NCBI GenBank assembly: GCA_015227615.1
Contig: JAALGZ010000024.1
Span: 434,001-498,000 of the forward strand
Source of the DNA: Labyrinthula sp. Ha
Taxonomy: Eukaryota; Sar; Bigyra; Labyrinthulida; Labyrinthulaceae
Direction of reading: 5' to 3'
DNA: 64,000 bases
In this document: positions 12,901 through 24,014 of the stretch, in pieces
How the letters are laid out: each line of letters starts with the position of its first letter
Position numbering within the stretch: the stretch's first letter is position 1
Notes under the pieces: generated by a model
Database searches by the model: none
Seen by the model: the letters and a program-made list of their open reading frames with translations, nothing else
Told to the model about the DNA's origin: nothing
Program-made: the position numbers and the translations under genes

Positions 12901-13474
12901 TCGCATATTTTGACTTTTTATACCCCTTTGCAACTTTAGTCGATCTATGGGTGTTAGATTGGTTTATGAACGTTTATTATTTCCAAGAACGACATAAGAG
13001 AACTATGAGTCAACGATAGCACGTTGGCTAAACATAATTTAACATTACCAACAACCTCCAAAATATCTCTTACACTAAGCCTCATTAACTCAAGTGATGT
13101 CTAACTCAGATATTAGAAAAAATTTAATGAAGTTGTGTATATGAAGATATTGTTTCTTTTTTTTAATTCAGAGAATGTTTCAATTTGATATAATATTTGG
13201 GCGTATTTCTATTATATAATAACTCAGTATTTATGGGATTATGTTTTCATATATAGTAAAATATAAAATGAAACCCCCATACGTATTGAGACTAGATATG
13301 CAATAAGAGAATATCTTAATATTATATAAATACTAATATCAATACCGAGTATTCTAGTGTCCAACACTTTACCATATAATTTCGGTAACTGTTTAGAAAG
13401 TGTTCCAACATACAAGCTAGCGGTTAAAAGTTTAACAAAACAAAAAAAATTGTTGAGAAAAACAAGAATAGAGG
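9929..13474. other. gene-poor interval
   Basis: About 3.5 kb with no supported gene. ORFs of 60-75 codons (for example 10365-10592 and 10822-11034) have no recognisable motif and are within chance expectation. The last 40 bases are an A-rich leader feeding the next ATG. Confidence 0.5.
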
Positions 13475-15493
13475 ATGTGGTGGGAGCAAAGAAGAGATTC
13501 CGAAGAAGGAAATAGGGCAAGTGAGGTTGGAAGATATAGTGGTTTTGGGAATGGGCAATATAATAACGTTCGTAACCTTGGTTTTGGCGGCCAACAGAAT
13601 CAAAAGCAAGCGCAGCGAAATGAAACAGAGTGGCTTCCGAAGAGGAAATTGGCAATGATTTTGGGTTAACTCGGGTTCATTTTGCTGATTGTGGTATTTG
13701 CAACCTCTTCAAACTCTTCAAACAACATGCTCTCAAAGGAAATAGATACAACAGCATCTCCCACATCCTCCCCAGATGAAGATAGATTAGATATAACAGA
13801 AGCTTGTACTGCTCAAAGTATTGAGGAGATATATCAAAAGGTGCATGAGAATATTGATGGGAGGTCATCGCTGACTTGGATGTTAGATACAACTGGAATC
13901 ATGAAGTTACCTCCTTTTGCTTTCCAATGTTTGATTACACATCCAGATTTTGACGGTTCACAAATAACATTGAAAATAAATATGAAATCTAATTTTGCTT
14001 TGGATGAAAACGCATTTCGAATGAGTGATGGAGAAGTTATTCGGCCTTGGACAAGTAGGTTCAAAGAAATTCGCTTTTTTACGAATGGGCATAATTTGCA
14101 GTTTCCGAAGAATTTAATTTCTTCTGATACTTTTTTCTCTAATGAACCTATTGGATTATACTTAGAACTGGACGGAGCAGAAGATGTTCAGATACAAGAG
14201 ACGACAACTACTTCATTATCCATATTGGAAATTGTTGTGTTGGATCCAGATGTAGTTTTTCCAGTTCAGCCATTCTTTAGTAGCTGGAACATAGAACAAA
14301 TAAATTTCCAGAATATACGATTGGAGAATGTGAATAACCTAGGCTCAAATTTGAAAACAAGATTGAAGAAACTAAGATTAGGTAATTGTGGCTTCCTTGA
14401 ATTTCCATGGGATCTGATTTTTGACTTCATAAACTTAGAATATCTTTTCTATGAAGAAAGTGAATTGAGTTCTTTTGAATCTCCGGCTCAAATCATACAG
14501 TTAGATAGTTTGGAGGAAATTAGATTGATGCTTCCTAGCGTGAGTGTGATGCCGGATAATTTTCTCAAGCCTTTTGATAGCTTAGATCTTCTAGTTGTTG
14601 AAGGTTTAATTCAATCTGAATGTTTGGAGTCTTTTATCAATAGATCTGGAAAACATGTGAACAACACAGACTTGGATGTGATTGGTATTTCTGATTCTAC
14701 TCGCTGTCTTTCTCTTGATGGTTCAGTCTCTTTGGAAGATTTTATGAATGATTTCTGTACAGTTGCCGAAACTTATGAAGCTGTTGCTTGGTTACAAGAT
14801 TTTTCTTTTACCCCTGAGTTCATCTATTTTCCTACATCTTGTGTTCCTCCGTTTGTATATCACTTATCTCAACAAAATTACCTCTCTTATGATTTCATCC
14901 ATTTATATTTTGATCATGTTGATAAAATGTCAACGAATGCTTTTTTGAGCTCAACTGAGGACTTCAAGTCTCCTTTTGAAAATGTTGTTGATTTAAGTTT
15001 GTACTTTACTGAAGAAGTAATACTAAGCGAAAATACATTCTCATCAATTGCATTTCCAAAGTTGGACTCAATTATCTTTGATAAACGATATAATGCGTTT
15101 CCAAAGATAAGCTTTGAAGGAAGTATTTTGGGATCTGGATCAACTGTACGATCAGTTACAGTAAAAAACTACAACGCGTCAAACATTATTCCTGGATTAG
15201 CAAACCTCACCTCTTTGGAAGAAGTGATGTATATTGATTATGGAAGAATTGAGACATTTACAGATAGTTTTTGTTTGAATGAAAGTCAAACAACTTTGCA
15301 GAAGCTTGTTTTCAAAGGTGGAACAATAACACTAATTGAAGATGACGCGTTTCTTCATTGTACAAGTCTTCAATCATTGGAGATAGAAAATGTGGAATAT
15401 GAAGAAGAAATAGATGTGTTCAAAAATAGAACAGGTGCTTGTTTGAACCATGGTTGTGTACTTGAATATTCAACAAGCATATCTGCTTCCTAA
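13475..15493 (+). CDS. leucine-rich-repeat membrane protein, interrupted by one in-frame TAA
   Basis: From ATG 13475 the frame reads a 64-residue Gly/Asn/Gln-rich segment ending in basic KRKLAMILG, meets TAA at 13667-13669, then continues in the same frame with LGFILLIVVFA and about 600 uninterrupted residues. The basic residues plus the hydrophobic run on both sides of the stop make one signal-anchor, so this looks like a type II membrane protein with a nonsense codon in its membrane segment. The ectodomain has irregular leucine-rich repeats (KKLRLGNCGFLEFP, LDSLEEIRL, LQSLEIENV), several Cys, and N-glycosylation sequons (NRS, NNT, NLT, NES, NRT). If translation instead starts at ATG 13727, the product is a soluble 588-residue LRR protein. 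Pseudogene, readthrough, polymorphism or assembly error cannot be separated here. Only 120 bp separate it from the next gene. Confidence 0.7.
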
Positions 15494-15613
15494 ACTCTTT
15501 TGTTTAAGTGTAACTATGTATATTTCATACATCTCGAAACATTCTTCAAAATTCTCGAATTCCTTATTTGTTACTCGTTAAATTCTCGAAAAATCTTGAA
15601 AGGTATTGATTTA

Positions 15614-16531
15614 ATGGAACGAGTTTCGAGAATTTCATTAAAGTATTTTTCAACAAAAAAACATTCATTTAAATGGATAAAAGTAAATAAAAGAGCAAGA
15701 AATTGTTTCAAGATTCGAATGGATTTTTCTTATGATGGTAGAAATTATTATGGATGGATGAAACAAAGTACAAAGAATTCTTCTCTCAAAACCATAGAAA
15801 GTACACTTGAAGATACTCTAAGACCCCTCCTATATCAAAACTTACGTTTCTTTCCTTCTGGAAGAACAGATTCTAAAGTTTCTGCAAATCATCAGGTTGC
15901 TGTATTTTTCTTAATGACTGAATCTGAACCAAAAACAAAACCAAATGAAATCATAACACGAATTTACCAAAACGAGTGTGCAAAATTAGTTTTACTTTCT
16001 GAGTTGAAGAAACATTTTAACCAAAGATTACCGAATGAAATTCAGATTAAGTCTTTAAGAGTTGTTGAAAAGAAATTTGATCCTATGAAATGCTCCCAGA
16101 AAACGTACTCGTACACTGTAAAACAAGATCAGTTTGAAGAATTATATAAATTTCTCTCTTTTTGTGCTGAGCAGAATGGATTTCACACAAAATCAAAACA
16201 TCTTTCTTTGGATTTGAACAAAATGAAAAACGCTGGAGAAATTTTAGTTGGTATTCATGACTTTAAATCTTTTCAAAGTAAGAATGGGAGAAAAAGTACT
16301 GTGCGAGAGATTCTTAAAGTTGAAATCCTGGAAAATGAAAATGAGTTAAAGATGCTTTTTACAGGAAAAGGTTTCTTATATAATCAAGTTCGAATTATGG
16401 TAGGAACTTTGTTTTTTGTTGGAGCTGGTTTTATTGATGATATTCGATTAGTTTTAGAGAAGAAAAACAGAAACTTTGCAGGACCTAAAATGTGGCCAGA
16501 AAATTTGTTTCTTGAAGAAATTAAATATTAA
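15614..16531 (+). CDS. TruA-family tRNA pseudouridine synthase
   Basis: Isomerises uridine to pseudouridine in the anticodon arm of tRNA (TruA/PUS1/PUS3 family). The product is 305 residues from ATG 15614; the open frame runs further upstream, but without an ATG. Seen: MDFSYDGRNYYGW near residue 35, the catalytic-Asp motif GRTDSKVSANHQV (the usual form is GRTDxGVHA, so Gly and His are replaced), LPNEI, FDPMKCSQKTYSY, the FLYNQVRIMVGTL core and the C-terminal NFAGPKMWPE...L signature. The N-terminus is rich in Arg, Ser and Lys without acids (MERVSRISLKYFSTKK), compatible with a mitochondrial presequence. It is convergent with the aminopeptidase gene, only 5 bp between stop codons. Confidence 0.88.
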   Translation: MERVSRISLKYFSTKKHSFKWIKVNKRARNCFKIRMDFSYDGRNYYGWMKQSTKNSSLKTIESTLEDTLRPLLYQNLRFFPSGRTDSKVSANHQVAVFFLMTESEPKTKPNEIITRIYQNECAKLVLLSELKKHFNQRLPNEIQIKSLRVVEKKFDPMKCSQKTYSYTVKQDQFEELYKFLSFCAEQNGFHTKSKHLSLDLNKMKNAGEILVGIHDFKSFQSKNGRKSTVREILKVEILENENELKMLFTGKGFLYNQVRIMVGTLFFVGAGFIDDIRLVLEKKNRNFAGPKMWPENLFLEEIKY

Positions 16532-16536
16532 AAACT

Positions 16537-19209
16537 TTAGTTCAACATATCAATGAACTTTTTATCAGCAAGAACCATGTCTTTAAACTTTGCAGTTGTT
16601 CTGGTAGCTTCAACAATTTGAGCAATTTTTCTTTTTACATTGGTTTCATTTTGCTTAAAAAAATCCTCGATTTCATTCGCCTTTTCAGCAGATGTGAATC
16701 CAGATGCAGAATAGGAAACAACAGCTGCAAATAGGCTAGGACTTGCAGTTTTTAACATATCCTGGTACTTTTTAATATTGGTTTTAAAATATTCCCATGT
16801 AGTTTCAACTCCTAATGTTCCTGGTCCAGAGAGGTTCACCCCAGCTATTGGATAAAAGAAATCCTGCAGCTTCAATTCACCAGAGGAGGCCCAATCAAGG
16901 GTTTCCTTTTTGCAATCAGCGCTTGCCACAGAGCCTAGAGTTAAGTAAATTAACTTCAACTCCGCAATATCAGTTAGTTTATCCAAAACTGCTTTCAACT
17001 GCTTATATTCTTCTGTGCTCGATGAAGTCTTCAAGACCATCCGAAACACGGATTGTCTGAAATCGGTTGGCAACACCTTTGCAATTTCGGGATCTGTCGG
17101 GTTCTGTACATATGCAGAAAATCTCTTCCTGGCTTCTGAGAGAACATCCGTACTGTCATAAGCATACTTTTCTAACATTGAAATCATCAAATTACGCTGC
17201 AATTTTCCAAGATGTCCATCCTGGTCACTAGGATCCCATCCAGATTGAGCGGCAGCAGTTTCAACCAGTGGTTTAACAATCATCCTGAACTTCTCCCTTA
17301 ATTCTGTTTCTGTTTTTAATACGTTGCTCAATCCACCCACTGCTGTAGATAAAGCTTCCCATACAATGAAGTCTGTTTCAGCACCTAGACTTTGTACCAA
17401 AGAAAGTACTTGACTAGCAGGCACAGCACCAGATTTAGCGAGCGCATAGGTATCCATAATAAGCCCTGCTCTATCGCTTGGAGCAAGCAATTTATTTTTC
17501 ATCGCCGTAGTTAACCCTTCCATTAAAGCATCATCATACTGTACTCTTAAAGGCACAAACTGTCCAGCATTGATTTTTAAGTAGCCGCCGGTTAAAGTAT
17601 GCTCCAAGGTAAACTCAAACGTTTCATCTTTCATCAACCCAATCTGCTTCGGTTCCCTATTCTTATGAGTGGAAATGAAAATAGGAATAGACCACTTCTT
17701 TCCTTCCATCTCTGCTGGTGTTGAGCCATCAGCCAAGAACCACCTTTGTGAAAGCTTTACTGTATTGTTTTCACTTAATTCCGCTTTTAAAACAGGAAAT
17801 CCCATCTGCTCAGTCCATGACGCCATAACTTCAGTCACAGGTAAACCAGATGCTTCTTCCCATGCTCCCCATAGATCCTTTGTTATTGTATTACCGTACT
17901 GATATTGTACCATATAGTTTTTCAAACCTTTCAAAAAGTTTTCATGTCCCAAGAATGAGTACACTAGTCTTACAATACACGCGCCTTTCCTATAAGAAAT
18001 CGCATCAAAAACCTCCTCAACTTCTTCTGCATGTTTAATTGGAACCTGAATTGGGTGACTAGACTGAAGGGAATCCAAATTGAGAGCCATTGCTTGTTCA
18101 TTCGTCACGAATTGGTCCCAAAGGCGCCATTCTGGGAATATAATATCACAAGAATACTCTTGCATCCAACTTGCAAATCCCTCATTCAACCATAAATCAT
18201 CCCACCATTCCATTGTGACTAAATTTCCAAACCACTGATGTGCCAGTTCATGAGCTACAACAGATGCAACCCGTTGTTTGTGCTGCGGTGAAGCGGTTTT
18301 CTCTTCTATTAGAACATCAACCTCTCTATATGTAACAAGCCCCCAATTTTCCATAGCTCCCATTGCAAACTCTGTAATTGCTATCATATCCATCTTTGGC
18401 AATGGGAATTTAACACCAAACATATCATCATAAATATCGAGACATTTCTTAGCACACTCAAGTGCAAAATTTCCACTTTCTTTTCGTCCTGGTGGTGTAT
18501 ACACACGTACCAATACTCCTCCTTTTTCTGTTGTTCCCTCAACATAATCAAACTCGCCAACACAAAAGCAAACCAAATAAGTTGACATCTTCGGAGTAGT
18601 CTTAAATGTCACAACCCTTTCAGCACCAATTATTGAATCACTCTCCACGGAGCAATTTCCCAACACAGTAAGTTTATCCAAATCTGGAAGGTCAGCGGGG
18701 AATTTTAACGAGCAGTCGAAGGTAGCTTTCGCAGCAGGTTCATCAACGCAAGGAAAACATCTTCGAGCATCTAGGGCTTCAAATTGTGTGCTCAGCATAA
18801 TTGGAAAAGCTTTTGAGTTTGTTTTACATCTATAAAAACCCGCCATTTGATCGTTATGAGTTCCAGTATAATTAATTGTAAGTTTGAAATAGTCTTCTCC
18901 TAGAAAATCTTCATCAAATTTCAAGAGAACTTTGACTTCTTCTGTTATTGGCTCAATACTTGAAGTGGCAAGTTCCTTACCACTTGTGAGTATTAATGTA
19001 GCATTTTTTAGTGTTAACTGCTTGGCGTGAAGTTGTATTAAATTCTTCTCCTCTTCCTTCACGCTGGACAATTTCTCTTTCAAGACTTTGAAGGTTATTG
19101 TAACCTTTCCAGTGAACTCGAAAGGGTCAGAAAAAGTTGGATTGATTTCCAAGTTGTAATTAACAGGTTCAAGGTGAGTTGGAAGGATTACTTTGTCTGG
19201 GGATGTCAT
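16537..19209 (-). CDS. M1 zinc metallo-aminopeptidase, puromycin-sensitive type
   Basis: An 890-residue intronless protein. It removes N-terminal residues from peptides downstream of the proteasome. Seen: the exopeptidase motif GAMENWG (about residues 281-287), the zinc site HELAH followed by WLNEGFA with the third-ligand Glu (about 318-345), a downstream SYRKGA motif and the long helical ERAP1-like C-terminal domain (about 550-890). The opening ILPTHLEPVNYNLEINP is the classic start of the puromycin-sensitive/ERAP subfamily. There is no signal peptide or anchor, so a cytosolic location is expected. The length is close to the family norm and no lesion is seen. The ATG follows an A-rich leader. 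Confidence 0.95.
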   Translation of the reverse strand: MTSPDKVILPTHLEPVNYNLEINPTFSDPFEFTGKVTITFKVLKEKLSSVKEEEKNLIQLHAKQLTLKNATLILTSGKELATSSIEPITEEVKVLLKFDEDFLGEDYFKLTINYTGTHNDQMAGFYRCKTNSKAFPIMLSTQFEALDARRCFPCVDEPAAKATFDCSLKFPADLPDLDKLTVLGNCSVESDSIIGAERVVTFKTTPKMSTYLVCFCVGEFDYVEGTTEKGGVLVRVYTPPGRKESGNFALECAKKCLDIYDDMFGVKFPLPKMDMIAITEFAMGAMENWGLVTYREVDVLIEEKTASPQHKQRVASVVAHELAHQWFGNLVTMEWWDDLWLNEGFASWMQEYSCDIIFPEWRLWDQFVTNEQAMALNLDSLQSSHPIQVPIKHAEEVEEVFDAISYRKGACIVRLVYSFLGHENFLKGLKNYMVQYQYGNTITKDLWGAWEEASGLPVTEVMASWTEQMGFPVLKAELSENNTVKLSQRWFLADGSTPAEMEGKKWSIPIFISTHKNREPKQIGLMKDETFEFTLEHTLTGGYLKINAGQFVPLRVQYDDALMEGLTTAMKNKLLAPSDRAGLIMDTYALAKSGAVPASQVLSLVQSLGAETDFIVWEALSTAVGGLSNVLKTETELREKFRMIVKPLVETAAAQSGWDPSDQDGHLGKLQRNLMISMLEKYAYDSTDVLSEARKRFSAYVQNPTDPEIAKVLPTDFRQSVFRMVLKTSSSTEEYKQLKAVLDKLTDIAELKLIYLTLGSVASADCKKETLDWASSGELKLQDFFYPIAGVNLSGPGTLGVETTWEYFKTNIKKYQDMLKTASPSLFAAVVSYSASGFTSAEKANEIEDFFKQNETNVKRKIAQIVEATRTTAKFKDMVLADKKFIDMLN

Positions 19210-20695
19210 TTTCTTTTTTGTATCTTTTTCGTTTGGAATCTATTTTTTATTCGATTTGGATATTATAGAATAGGGTAATGCCATTTCGCGTTTTTTCGTG
19301 TTAATTTATTCTTTTAATATTATTTGTAATAAAAGATGTCATCAATATAAATTCAAGAGAAAATGTTAACCTTTGAAGAAAACTTTAAGTTTTTGATGAG
19401 AATTTATAAATAATGCTACAAGAAACATAAACATAAATAAATATAGATTCAAAGCCGTAAGTAGGGCACATGGTAAGAGCTCTCAATTGAATTTCAAAGA
19501 AGTAGAATACAAGCAGTTACATATACATTTTTTTGTACTTTTAGGTTTTAAAACAAAACTCAAGTATATTAAATGATATAACACAAATCTAGATAGCCTT
19601 AACAAATGTAATAGTTTCTGATAATTAGCTTGAAATGTTGTAACAAACATAGTGTTTCAGGAGCCACCTGATCTAGAGCATATTAGTAATTCTCTGAAGG
19701 GCTATTGTGTTTATGGCCAAGTGGAGGTAAATTTCAAAGAAGATTTTTTAAACAGGGAGGGTTTAGAATAATAATAACTGCAATAGCCGAGAATAAGGCG
19801 GCATTACCGAATACATGTGAAGACTGTGCAATGACAAACTTCCATCTGTAAAAAATTTAATTCTCTTGAACTTAGCTATTTTAGAGTCGCAAACTTATGC
19901 ACTGATTTTCTAAAACATTGATTTAGTTAGAAATTTTTCTGATATTAATAAGCAATCGGAGTTTGCAAACAGAAACCGCGAGTAAAAGTGAAGATTTAGG
20001 AACAAATTGAAGGAGGATTGCTCCTAATTTTGAAAATTTATCAGGTAATATATATTTTTTGCAGTTTGACAATTGAATAAAAAACCTGATTCTTGAAATC
20101 TGCTTTGGACAGTTTGTAATTTGAAACTAGATATCGATTATTGTGTTTATTTTCACGTATTCTCAACTGCCAATAGCTAGAAATGAAGTCAACATATTTG
20201 AGCTTGTCTACCGTTAGGATCTTGAAAAATGCAGTAGTAGCAAGTGCACCGTTAGGGCCTAGGAAAACACAGGTGCAGTAGCTAGCTATAACGTACCAAT
20301 AATGATTTGAAGGATGACGATATTATATTCATAGATAGAGTAATTTGATTGGTAGATAGAATTTGTCATCACTATGTCGGATTAGGTCATAGTGAAGAAC
20401 CCAATCAATTTAAGATTTAAAAGAAAATCACATAAGAAAAGTATACAGAATATAAAGTCACGTACAAGATACAAGCTAGCCAATACTAAGCATCAATATA
20501 CAGATTGGTGCACTAGTCTGAAGAAGATTTAAGTTTTCAAATTAACAGATTTTCGGCGTTCTACCATCCTTATCGCATATTGTCTCTTCCAAAATTTTTT
20601 TATAATATTAATATTTCCCTAAGGGTTACATAACTAGATTCTAAAGTAGATTTGCGAAATATATTGGAAAATTAGCTTTTCAATATCTCCAAACT

Positions 20696-20881
20696 TTATA
20701 AAATCTCCATAAATTCATGGGTTTTAAATGATAAAGCGGTATAACATATGAAATATGCTAAATAAAAAGTTTCTAAAGGTTGTTCTTGAGGGGCACCATG
20801 TGGCCGACAATTAAGTATACGGAAGTCTTTGTCTGGAATATTAGGAAAATACTCATTGTACCATTCTCTGTAGTATTTCAT
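20696..20881 (-). CDS. candidate small protein or orphan exon
   Basis: A 61-residue ORF starting at an ATG whose upstream sequence is the T-poor A-rich tract seen before the confident genes. The product (YREWYNEYFPNIP, then NCRPHGAPQEQPLE and a hydrophobic stretch) is less low-complexity than chance ORFs here. No family is recognised. It could be a short gene, a first exon of a gene that I cannot follow, or chance. Confidence 0.27.
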   Translation of the reverse strand: MKYYREWYNEYFPNIPDKDFRILNCRPHGAPQEQPLETFYLAYFICYTALSFKTHEFMEIL

Positions 20882-23800
20882 TTCTAGTGTCTTGTATTAT
20901 TTTTGTATCTTATTTTCTTACTTAATAGGATTAAGAATTGTGTGAAAAATAATTGTGGTCTTATAATTAACTTAATAATGCCTTTAAGATTATATCACCA
21001 ATGCGTTGTGTCATTAACATGAATATATATATATAACTATATGCAATAATATGTAAAAGAATATTCTAATGTTTGTTTGAGAAAAAAGGATCATATAGAT
21101 GTTTCAAGCGATATTGCAGAGCTAATTTGTAACATTTTATTGGGTTTTATCCAGTGTACAAAGTTTTACTGCCAAATTGCAGTTGTATTTTGTGTCAAGT
21201 ATGAACAAAAGTATTACAAATCAAAGAATCTCTATTATGGTCTTTAAATGTTAATACCAGCTCTTAATTCTATTCTTGCAGGTTCTCAGGTAGAAAAGAC
21301 TCTGAGAGATATTACTTACAGATTTGAAAATTTAAAGATAGAAAACAAGTTCATGTGTAAAATGTAGAATAACAAAGTATCCTGATCTATTTAAACAATA
21401 TGAATTTAGAACAAAATTGGTTTATTTTTATTCTTATATTCAAAAAATATTTTAATTAAGTTATTAGTATGTCGAGTATAAAATACGAACAAAAGGTATT
21501 ATTTGAAACTCGCATATATTTCACTAATACCTTAACAATGAATCTGTATATATATAAATCTTAGAACATAAAAATGTCAAAACTAATTTGCTGGAGTTGA
21601 TCTCTTAGATAGTTATAAAATCTTAATCAGTATGAAAACAATAGCTAATGGTTGAAAAAATAATATTGATAGAAGAAAATATTACAGAGTAAAATTTCAT
21701 TATGGTTTTCCATTCTAGAATTTATATATCCAAATCATATCTTATTTGGAGAACCATATTGCTCCTTTTGTATTATTTAAAAATTACAATAAATTACACA
21801 TAGTCTATATATGCTTTGAACAGAAATGTCTATCTATGTTAGCTTTAAGTTAGGCTCAACGAATACTAAAAAAAATGTATAGATTTTGTGCAAGGGTTTA
21901 ACAAGAACTTTTTTCGCTTTCTGAAAAGTTTAATATAATTTTAAGACTTCTGTTCTGGCTGATAAATGCATATGTATAACATTTTTTTTCAATTTTTCTA
22001 TCTAAGAATATTATAAAGTCGCAGAATACATATTTGACCTCATCTGAAAGTAACACTGTGTCTTCCTATTTAATTGCCCTGAAATGCAGCACTCATACCC
22101 ATAAGAGACGTAATGCTCTCACACAGAATCGCTCAAAATAGGCCGGGTCAGAAACAGAAAAAACGGTTTAATGCTGTTCAAGCAGATTTTGAATTCTTTA
22201 CAATCTATAAACTTAGACTGGTTATAATTAATTTCATATTTTGTTCACCCAAGAATCACTTTTTGATATTTTGAATAGCTTTGTTTGATCTTGAGTGAAA
22301 GTATCACAGCTGGTACAGGTTCGTGAATAGATAAAAAAGTAAAATATATTTCTACTCCGAGATTATCATTTTAAGAATCATAGTTCCAGATTGATGAGTT
22401 ATATTTCTGTTTATTGCTGTTAATACTTAATATCGAAAATATTAAAAGCTTTGTATTACTATGTCTATGAAATACATTACTTTTTTTTGCAATAACATCA
22501 ATAGAATTAATTTTTCTGGGTCTTTAGAATCTATACTAAAATTTTTTAGTGAATAGATTCCTTGCAAAACCTGGATTTCTTGAAAAAAATTCTCTCTGAA
22601 GAAATTTTTGTCACACTTTCAAATTTGCGGATTCCTTTAAATTCAACAGAACTGTAAGATTTTAAACTAGTTATCTGGTATAGGAACTATAGATTAGCTT
22701 ACTAATATTTAAAATGGAAACTTATCTAACAAGAAAATTCAAATCAGAGATAATCGAATCTTTGCAAAAAGTCCTTCACAAGCTCAAAGTTATTCAAGAA
22801 ATTTGTTATACGGTAATCAACTTAGACGTGACAGGTTTTGCAGACAACAATTGTCATATCAACATTCTCTATTCTAGGAAATCTTTGCATTCGGAAATAT
22901 TTATTGAATTTGCGCAATATTTTCGTCGCAATAAGTGCTCAAAAAAAGATTTGATATAGTAAAAATTAGGAATTTTGTAATCTATAGATTTAGAAATCCC
23001 TGAACAAAATAGAAATTCCATATTAAATGCTTTTTTCAGAATAAGTAAACGTGCTTCGTTTGTATAAATTCTATTATATTAAGTTTTTCTAAATACTCTA
23101 TGTTGCAACAATTTCATTGAAAAAACCTCTCATATGAACCGAGGTCCTACCTTCAATCCCATTTTAATTTTTCTTCTCTAGCGCAATATGGTATAATCTT
23201 TCTTTTCCAATTTATAGAGTTTTCTCTAAATTTTTGAAACATTAGTATCAAGTTAACAATTCGCATATTTTCCCCGGAAGCGCACTCAAATTGCTTGATT
23301 TTTATTTGGTTAATTGTACTTAGATACATATAAATTTAAAGGGATCACATTCATGTGCATATAGTTTCTATACTTTTGTGATATGTATCGAATGATTTCA
23401 TGAGTTTCGCACAGATTAATCTTGAAGATATTTTAGATTTAGCATAAATGAAATGAATAATAACTAGTTTATGCAAACACTAAAATGAATATCAATTTAA
23501 ATGATCATAAAGTATATGTGGTAAAATTTAAATTTGTTATTTGTAGTGCAAATTAGACTTTAGAATCTATACAACCAAAAAACGATATCTGCAATAGCGT
23601 CAAATTTCTGGAACAAATTGTATTCAAAACAAAACCCTCAAAATATTCTTATAAATACTAACTTTCCTTTTATACATATAGTGTTCCTATGACTATCTCA
23701 ACTGACAGCACTAGATATTGACATATCAAACAGAATAGTGATTATAAAAGAGGATTTCCATTGCTATTTTTTAATAACTGAAGACATTTTTCTCGTCTTG

Positions 23801-23995
23801 CTTAAAGTAGAATTCAACGTATTATTCAGTTAAAGCTCATTGAACAATATCTAACCGAGAAGCTTATGAATCAATCATTGTTAGCTCTTCTGAGATATTA
23901 AAAAAAGCGTGAAAATATTTAGATTTAATAAACTAACAAATTTTATGCGTGTCAGGATCTATATTAACACATTATCTCGATTTAATATATATACT

Positions 23996-24014
23996 TATAT
24001 ATATATATATATAT
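23996..24014. repeat. (TA)n microsatellite
   Basis: An uninterrupted TA dinucleotide run in a gene-poor interval. Confidence 0.7.

Noticed and set aside
22714-22959. 81-codon ORF with ATG in a gene desert
   Set aside because: No recognisable domain and no clear leader; length is within chance for AT-rich DNA.
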